Of a stretch of 64,000 nucleotides of DNA, positions 59,613-64,000 are shown one piece after another (the stretch's first letter is position 1; the number at the start of each line of letters is the position of its first letter). The notes under the pieces were generated by a model. It was not told the origin of the DNA. It saw nothing but the letters and a program-made list of their open reading frames with translations, and searched no databases. The stretch comes from Pseudomonas fluorescens (GTDB lineage: Bacteria; Pseudomonadota; Gammaproteobacteria; Pseudomonadales; Pseudomonadaceae), in the NCBI RefSeq assembly GCF_004683905.1, contig NZ_CP038438.1, positions 5,146,001 through 5,210,000 on the forward strand, written 5' to 3'. The translations under genes and the position numbers were made by a program.

Positions 59613-62051
59613 TCAGGCTGGTTTGGCTTCGGCTAGTGCCTCCTGCGCCAGTTCCTTTTCCGCCTCTTTGAGGTCGTCTTCACTGATCATCTCGGCAATC
59701 ACCCGCAGACGCTCGACCACGCGCGCGTTGACGCTGCCCTCGGGGAACTGACCGTCAGCATCCGGCTCACCGGCCGGCTCGCCGACCAACAGGCTCAGCG
59801 CTTCGTCAGCCTGACGCACCGCGTACACGTGGAACTGCCCGGCGCGCACCGCCGCCAGCACCTTCTCGTCGAGCATCAGCGTGGCGACGTTGGCCTGCGG
59901 AATGATCGCGCCCTGCTCGCCGGTCAGCCCGCGCGCTTCGCAGAGGCGGAAGAAACCTTCGATCTTCTCGTTGACCCCGCCGACTGCCTGCACTTCGCCG
60001 AACTGGTTGATCGAACCGGTGATCGCAAAGCACTGCTTGAGCGGGGTTTTCGACAGCGCCGAAATCAGCGTGCAAGCCTCGCCCAGCGATGCGCTGTCGC
60101 CATCAACGTAACCGTAGGATTGCTCCAGCGCGATGCTCGCGGAAATCGCCAGCGGGAATTCCTGGGCGTAACGGCTGCCCAGATACCCGGTAAGGATCAT
60201 CACGCCCTTGGAGTGGATCGGTTGCCCAAGGTTGACCTCGCGCTCGATGTCGACGATACCGCTGCCGCCCGGGTACACCGTGGCGGAAATCCGCGCCGGC
60301 ACACCGAACGCCGAGTCACCGACTTCAAGCACGGTCAGCCCGTTGCACTTGCCGACCGCGGCGCCGTCGGTGTCGATCAGGATGATCCCGGCGAGCATGT
60401 CGTCGAGAATCCGCGCCGAGACCCGACCGGTGCGAGTGGCCTTGGCTTTCAGCGCCCGCTCGATGTGCCCGGCATCGGTCATTTCATCACCGGCCAGATG
60501 ACGAATGAAATCCGCTTCACTGACCAGTTGGAACAGATCGCCGATCCGCGCCGACAAACGCCCCTGATGCTCGGCCAGCCGCGCGCTGTAGGTCGCCAGA
60601 CGCGCCACCGCATCGGCGGTCAGCGGCGCCATGCCTTCCTCCGAAGTACGGGTTTTCAGCAACTGGGCGAACTGCTCCAGGCTTTCGTCGACCATCGGGA
60701 TGTCTTCGTCGAAGTCGACCAGCACGCGGAACATCTCCTGGAAGTCCGGATCCAGGTCCTGCAGCGTGTAATACAACTGCCGCGCGCCGATGATGATGAC
60801 TTTGACCTGCAACGGAATGTGTTGCGGGTTGAGGGTCACCGTGGCGAAACGGCCCATCTCGCCCAGCGGCGATTCCATTTTCAGCTTGCGCGATTGCAGG
60901 GCGCGTTTCAGCGCGTCCCACACGAACGGCTCGCTGAGCATTTTTTCCGCTTCAAGGATCAGGAAGCCGCCATTGGCCCGATGCAAAGCACCTGGACGCA
61001 ACTGCCGGTAAGTGGTGTAAAGCGCGCCCTGATCGGTGGTGTACTCGATGCGCCCGAACAGGTTTTCGTAAGTCGGGTGCGGCTCGAACACTACCGGCGC
61101 CCCGCCGCTGGCCGGATGACCGACCACCAGGCTCGGCGCGTATTGCTCTTCCAGCAGCTTGCGCGCCACGGCGTCGGTCTTGCTGTCGTCGACCAGTTGC
61201 TCGACCACGGTTTTCAGCAAGTACACCTGCATCGCTTGCAGGTAACCGCAGACCGCAGCGTTCTCCGCGTACTTCTCGGACAACGGCGAGAGCAACGGCT
61301 GCAAGGCCAGGGTGATCGTTTCCTCGTTGAGCTGACGCAGTTGATTGTTCGACTCACGCTTCCACTGCGGCAGGCTGGCGAGTTCTTCGTTCAGACGCTC
61401 TTCGAGGCCGGAGATGTCTTCGTGAAACCGTTCGCGCTCGGCTTCCGGCAATTGGGCGAATTCCGCTTCATCCAGCGCCTTGCCTTCAAGCATCGGCGTG
61501 AAGGCGATATTGCTGCTGTCGCGGTACAGGGCGACGTCCTTCTCCAGCGCCAGCCGTTCGATGATATCGAGGGCCTTGTCGTAGCGCTGGTTGAAGGCGC
61601 GGTCGATGGCGCTTTTCTTCTGCTGGTAGGACGGGTGTTCGAACACGGCCGGAAAGGTTGCCAGCAGGTTATCGATCAGGCCGTTGATGTCACCGATGAA
61701 CGAAGCCGCCGTGCCAGAAGGCAATTCCAGCGCGCGGGGCTCGCGCGGCTCATCGAAATTATTGACGTAGACCCAGTCCGCCGGGGTCTGCAGGCGCTTG
61801 CCTTCGGCCTTCAGGTAGCGTTTGACGAACGAGAAGCGGCCAGTGCCGGGCTCGCCCATGACAAAGACGTTGTAACCGGGGCGTGGCATCGCCACACCGA
61901 ACTGCAAGGCTTCGACCGCACGTTCCTGGCCGAGCACACCGCGAAAGGGCTCCAGATCATTGGTGGTAGTGAAGCTGAACTGTTCAGCGGAAAACGGACG
62001 AGTCAGCGCTTCGGGCGCTATACGCAGGCTGGCAGCAACAGGATCAGGCAT
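59613..62051 (-). CDS. Lon-like (S16) protease with degenerate Walker A
   Basis: An 812-residue protein of the Lon-related family (PA4576-like; E. coli YcbZ is related). The N-terminal half contains an AAA-like region with GEPGTGRFS near residue 67, where the Walker A Lys is Arg and the following Ser/Thr is Phe. The C-terminal half is a Lon protease domain with catalytic Ser653 (DGDSASLGE) and Lys696 (GGVNEKIEGF), spaced 43 residues as in E. coli Lon. A long helical insert lies at about 150-290. It has no signal peptide, so it acts in the cytoplasm. Whether it hydrolyses ATP is doubtful from the motif. Confidence 0.9.
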   Translation of the reverse strand: MPDPVAASLRIAPEALTRPFSAEQFSFTTTNDLEPFRGVLGQERAVEALQFGVAMPRPGYNVFVMGEPGTGRFSFVKRYLKAEGKRLQTPADWVYVNNFDEPREPRALELPSGTAASFIGDINGLIDNLLATFPAVFEHPSYQQKKSAIDRAFNQRYDKALDIIERLALEKDVALYRDSSNIAFTPMLEGKALDEAEFAQLPEAERERFHEDISGLEERLNEELASLPQWKRESNNQLRQLNEETITLALQPLLSPLSEKYAENAAVCGYLQAMQVYLLKTVVEQLVDDSKTDAVARKLLEEQYAPSLVVGHPASGGAPVVFEPHPTYENLFGRIEYTTDQGALYTTYRQLRPGALHRANGGFLILEAEKMLSEPFVWDALKRALQSRKLKMESPLGEMGRFATVTLNPQHIPLQVKVIIIGARQLYYTLQDLDPDFQEMFRVLVDFDEDIPMVDESLEQFAQLLKTRTSEEGMAPLTADAVARLATYSARLAEHQGRLSARIGDLFQLVSEADFIRHLAGDEMTDAGHIERALKAKATRTGRVSARILDDMLAGIILIDTDGAAVGKCNGLTVLEVGDSAFGVPARISATVYPGGSGIVDIEREVNLGQPIHSKGVMILTGYLGSRYAQEFPLAISASIALEQSYGYVDGDSASLGEACTLISALSKTPLKQCFAITGSINQFGEVQAVGGVNEKIEGFFRLCEARGLTGEQGAIIPQANVATLMLDEKVLAAVRAGQFHVYAVRQADEALSLLVGEPAGEPDADGQFPEGSVNARVVERLRVIAEMISEDDLKEAEKELAQEALAEAKPA

Positions 62052-62270
62052 CGGGCTTCCTTAACAATCAGGCGGGGCGGATAGCGGCATTCTGGCGCTG
62101 CCCGTGCCCCACTGGCAAGGCGCGCCACACGACAAAGCATAGTCAACCGGGCCACCCCGCCCCGTCCCCCGTGAATCCGGGGTTATCGCCAAATCTTTTG
62201 TAAAAAATCACGGAACCCCCGGAACGTGCCTAAACTCCAAACTGCGCGGCTGGAACTAATACCGGCCCAC

Positions 62271-62288
62271 TGGCACCTTCAGGTGTCA
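62271..62288. promoter_or_regulatory. Inverted repeat upstream of the DUF3015 gene
   Basis: TGGCACCT (62271-62278) and AGGTGTCA (62281-62288) form an 18-base imperfect palindrome with a TC centre and one mismatch, about 40 bases before the start codon. It could be an operator or a short hairpin; no regulator is known. Confidence 0.35.
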
Positions 62289-62328
62289 GAACCCTGTCCA
62301 TTGGTATGCACACAAAGAGAACAAAGCT

Positions 62329-62817
62329 ATGAAACGGATTCTTCTCGGTACTCTCTTCACCGCTGTTTCCATCAACGCCATGGCGCAAGCCCCGGGTGGC
62401 CCGGATTGCGGTTGGGGCAACATGCTGTTCGAAGGTCAGCGTGGCACCCCGGCACACTTCCTGGCATCCACCACTAACGGCACCTCCGGTAACGCTACGT
62501 TCGGTATGACTTCCGGCACCAACGGTTGCTCGACCAACGCGTCGCTGACCTACGGCGGTAAATCCTGGTTCGCCATGAATGGCATGATGAACGAGCTGTC
62601 CGAAGACATGGCCAAGGGCAACGGCGAAGCGCTGACGACCTACGCCGTGGTACTGGGCGTGGCGCCGGAAGACCGTGCGCACTTCGCTGCTGTCACTCAC
62701 GAGCACTTCCAGCAGATCTTCAGCAAGGCTGACGTGACCGCAGAAGACGTGCATACCAACACCCTGGCCGTGCTGAAGTCGGACCCACGTCTGGCCAAGT
62801 ACGCAACTCAGGCTTAA
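62329..62817 (+). CDS. DUF3015 periplasmic protein
   Basis: A 162-residue protein with signal peptide MKRILLGTLFTAVSINAMAQ. The mature part has two Cys (GGPDCGWG, TNGCSTN), Gly/Thr/Ser-rich beta segments and a helical C-terminus (ENELSEDMAKGNGEALTTYAVVLGV-type and HEHFQQIFSKADVTAEDV). I recognise it as DUF3015. A weak ribosome site AGAGAA lies upstream. Function unknown; its own terminator follows, so it is transcribed alone. Confidence 0.85.
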   Translation: MKRILLGTLFTAVSINAMAQAPGGPDCGWGNMLFEGQRGTPAHFLASTTNGTSGNATFGMTSGTNGCSTNASLTYGGKSWFAMNGMMNELSEDMAKGNGEALTTYAVVLGVAPEDRAHFAAVTHEHFQQIFSKADVTAEDVHTNTLAVLKSDPRLAKYATQA

Positions 62818-62827
62818 GCTCGACCCC

Positions 62828-62856
62828 ACCCGCTTCTTTCGGGAAGCGGGTTTTGT
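62828..62856 (+). terminator. Rho-independent terminator of the DUF3015 gene
   Basis: CCCGCTTC pairs with GAAGCGGG around a short loop, followed by TTTTGTTTT. Confidence 0.9.
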
Positions 62857-62890
62857 TTTGAGTGCAATCACTCGAATGTGACGCTGAACC

Positions 62891-63025
62891 TGTGGTGAGG
62901 GGATTTATCCCCGATCGGCTGCGGAGCAGTCGTGAAACCATTCAATTCGGTGTATCTGATACACCGAGTTTTGCAGGTATGAGGGCCGCTTCGCAGCCCA
63001 TCGGGGATAAATCCCCTCGCCACAG
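62891..63025. repeat. Long inverted repeat of a different family (GGGGATTTATCCCC type)
   Basis: The left half is TGTGGTGAGGGGATTTATCC, then CCGATCGGCTGCGGAGCAG; the right half is the near-complement, with CGCTTCGCAGCCCATCGG then GGATAAATCCCCTCGCCACA. The centre has TCGGTGTATCTGATACACCGA, another palindrome. About 135 bases in all. It is unrelated to the REPINs in core sequence but has the same paired layout. Confidence 0.85.
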
Positions 63026-63081
63026 GGGAGTGATCGCAGCCCGATCCGGGTTTTATTTTCTTTCGACTTAAGTTGCCACTT

Positions 63082-64000
63082 ATGCTCAAACGCCTTGCCT
63101 GGCTGGCGCTCTGTGTCTGCGCCCCGCTGTCCGCCGCGCCTCACGTCGACCCTCAACGTTTGCAGCAACTGGCCAACGACCGCTTCTGGATTTCCCTCGG
63201 TCATTACGAAACCGCCAAGCTTGGCGGCTGGCGCAGCTATGTCAGCGACAGGAAATTCTTTCTTGCGCCCGATGGCAACGAACACCCCGACCATGAGCTG
63301 GCCGCCACCGTGCAGGCGCTGTACGCCCCGGCCAGTCTCGGCGAGCAGCATGCGCAATGCGTCTACCCGGCGCGTACGCGCTGGCTGAAAGCCCAGCTCA
63401 ACCTGACCGATCTGCCCGCCCCCGATTGCGCCGAATTCAAGAAGTGGTTCAAGGACGTCTCGCCGCATAGCGCGGTGATGATCTTCCCGGCGGCCTACCT
63501 CAACAGCCCGTCGTCGATGTTCGGCCACACCCTGCTGCGCATCGACCAGGCTGACGTGCAAAGCGACAAGACTTCGCTGCTGAGTTACGCGATCAATTTC
63601 GGCGCCTACATCGAAGGCTCGGACAACAGCATTCTCTACGCCTGGAAGGGCTTGATGGGTGGCTATCCCGGGCTGTTCGCACTGGTGCCGTACCAGGAAA
63701 AACTCTCCGAATACCGCAGCCTGGAAAACCGCGATCTGTGGGAATACCGGCTGAACCTGACGCAAGCAGAAACCGCGCGCATGGTCGAGCATGTGTGGGA
63801 GCTGAAGCAGATCCAGTTCGACTATTTCTTCTTCGACGAAAACTGCTCCTATCGCCTGCTCGAACTGCTGCAAGTGGCACGTCCGAGCCTGCGCCTGACC
63901 GAGCAATTCCCGCTGACCGCCATCCCTACCGATACGGTCAAAGCGGTGAAAGAAGCCGGGCTGGTGGAAAGCATCGAATATCGCCCGTCCCGCGAGCGTG
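63082..64000 (+). CDS. DUF4105 / Lnb N-terminal periplasmic domain protein (3' end cut by window)
   Basis: The frame is open from the ATG at 63082 to the window end (306 codons). It has a signal peptide MLKRLAWLALCVCAPLSAA. The PF13387-type domain has SVMIFPAAYLNSPSSMFGHTLLRID (about 130-155), YAINFGAYIEGSDNSILYAWKGLMGGYPG and FDYFFFDENCSYRLLELL near residue 258, with conserved His and Asn-Cys. Periplasmic proteins of this family are uncharacterised in Pseudomonas. It follows the inverted repeat by about 55 bases and has little visible ribosome site. Confidence 0.8.
   Translation, partial: MLKRLAWLALCVCAPLSAAPHVDPQRLQQLANDRFWISLGHYETAKLGGWRSYVSDRKFFLAPDGNEHPDHELAATVQALYAPASLGEQHAQCVYPARTRWLKAQLNLTDLPAPDCAEFKKWFKDVSPHSAVMIFPAAYLNSPSSMFGHTLLRIDQADVQSDKTSLLSYAINFGAYIEGSDNSILYAWKGLMGGYPGLFALVPYQEKLSEYRSLENRDLWEYRLNLTQAETARMVEHVWELKQIQFDYFFFDENCSYRLLELLQVARPSLRLTEQFPLTAIPTDTVKAVKEAGLVESIEYRPSRER

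Noticed and set aside
59829..62084. Long plus-strand frame opposite the Lon-like gene (751 codons)
   Set aside because: Shadow frame of low-complexity His/Gln/Arg-rich composition.

Overview
The window is a stretch of chromosome from a fluorescent Pseudomonas, most likely the P. fluorescens species group. This rests on high GC, on a gene order (panBCD-pgi-acs; pilABCD-coaE-yacG; pilSR-thiO-minor pilins-ispH; ileS-lspA; rpsT-proB-obgE-rpmA-rplU-ispB) that matches the PAO1 PA45xx neighbourhood as I remember it, and on about a dozen paired REP elements (REPINs) with the GCGGGCTTGCTCGCG-type core typical of that group. Nearly all of it is core genome. There is no integrase, transposase, prophage, CRISPR array or defence island, and I see no broken gene apart from those cut by the window ends.

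Layout. 1-2.2 kb: pantothenate synthesis (panB cut at its start, panC, panD). 2.4-6.3 kb: pgi and acs. 6.4-11.9 kb: an MpaB-like oxygenase family protein, an RlmI-like methyltransferase, a very large DUF748 envelope protein and a small DUF2845 protein. 12.1-18.1 kb: a BON-domain protein, the major pilin pilA (minus), then pilB-pilC-pilD-coaE-yacG (plus). 18.1-21.9 kb: small conserved proteins, a lone CbiM-like permease, DUF1780-MOSC, DUF3094 and ndh. 22.0-27.2 kb: a chemoreceptor, a four-tRNA cluster (Asn, Pro, Lys, Pro) and clpB. 27.2-30.1 kb: pgeF and rluD (minus) and bamD (plus). 30.2-33.4 kb: a small PP0621-like protein and the pilS-pilR two-component system. 33.5-41.9 kb: thiO, the minor-pilin operon fimU-pilV-pilW-pilX-pilY1-pilE (minus), fimT (plus) and ispH (minus). 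42.1-48.5 kb: fkpB, lspA, ileS, ribF, murJ. 48.7-54.2 kb: rpsT, creA, proB, obgE, rpmA, rplU, ispB. 54.3-64 kb: yjdM/phnA, an iron-regulated PA4570-like gene, fklB, DUF6482, a TIGR00645 membrane protein, a 610-residue lipoprotein of unknown role, a PA4575-like protein, a Lon-like protease, a DUF3015 protein and the start of a DUF4105 (Lnb N-terminal) protein.

How the genes work together. The main theme is type IV pili: the major pilin, assembly ATPase, platform protein, prepilin peptidase, sensor/regulator pair and the minor-pilin/tip-adhesin operon lie in three blocks. PilD processes PilA, PilE, FimU, FimT, PilV, PilW and PilX. PilS-PilR with sigma-54 is expected to drive pilA, and a sigma-54 -24/-12 box is visible there. 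panBCD and coaE are steps of coenzyme A synthesis. ribF feeds FAD to enzymes such as ThiO and Ndh. lspA matures lipoproteins such as BamD.

The most interesting signals are regulatory: a second sigma-54 box with two upstream palindromes before the BON gene; a hairpin plus A-rich (Crc/Hfq-like) motif on the acs ribosome binding site; a near-perfect Fur box before the PA4570-like gene; a terminator with no obvious gene; and a minor-pilin block that appears inverted relative to the P. aeruginosa order. I found no convincing undescribed multi-gene system.
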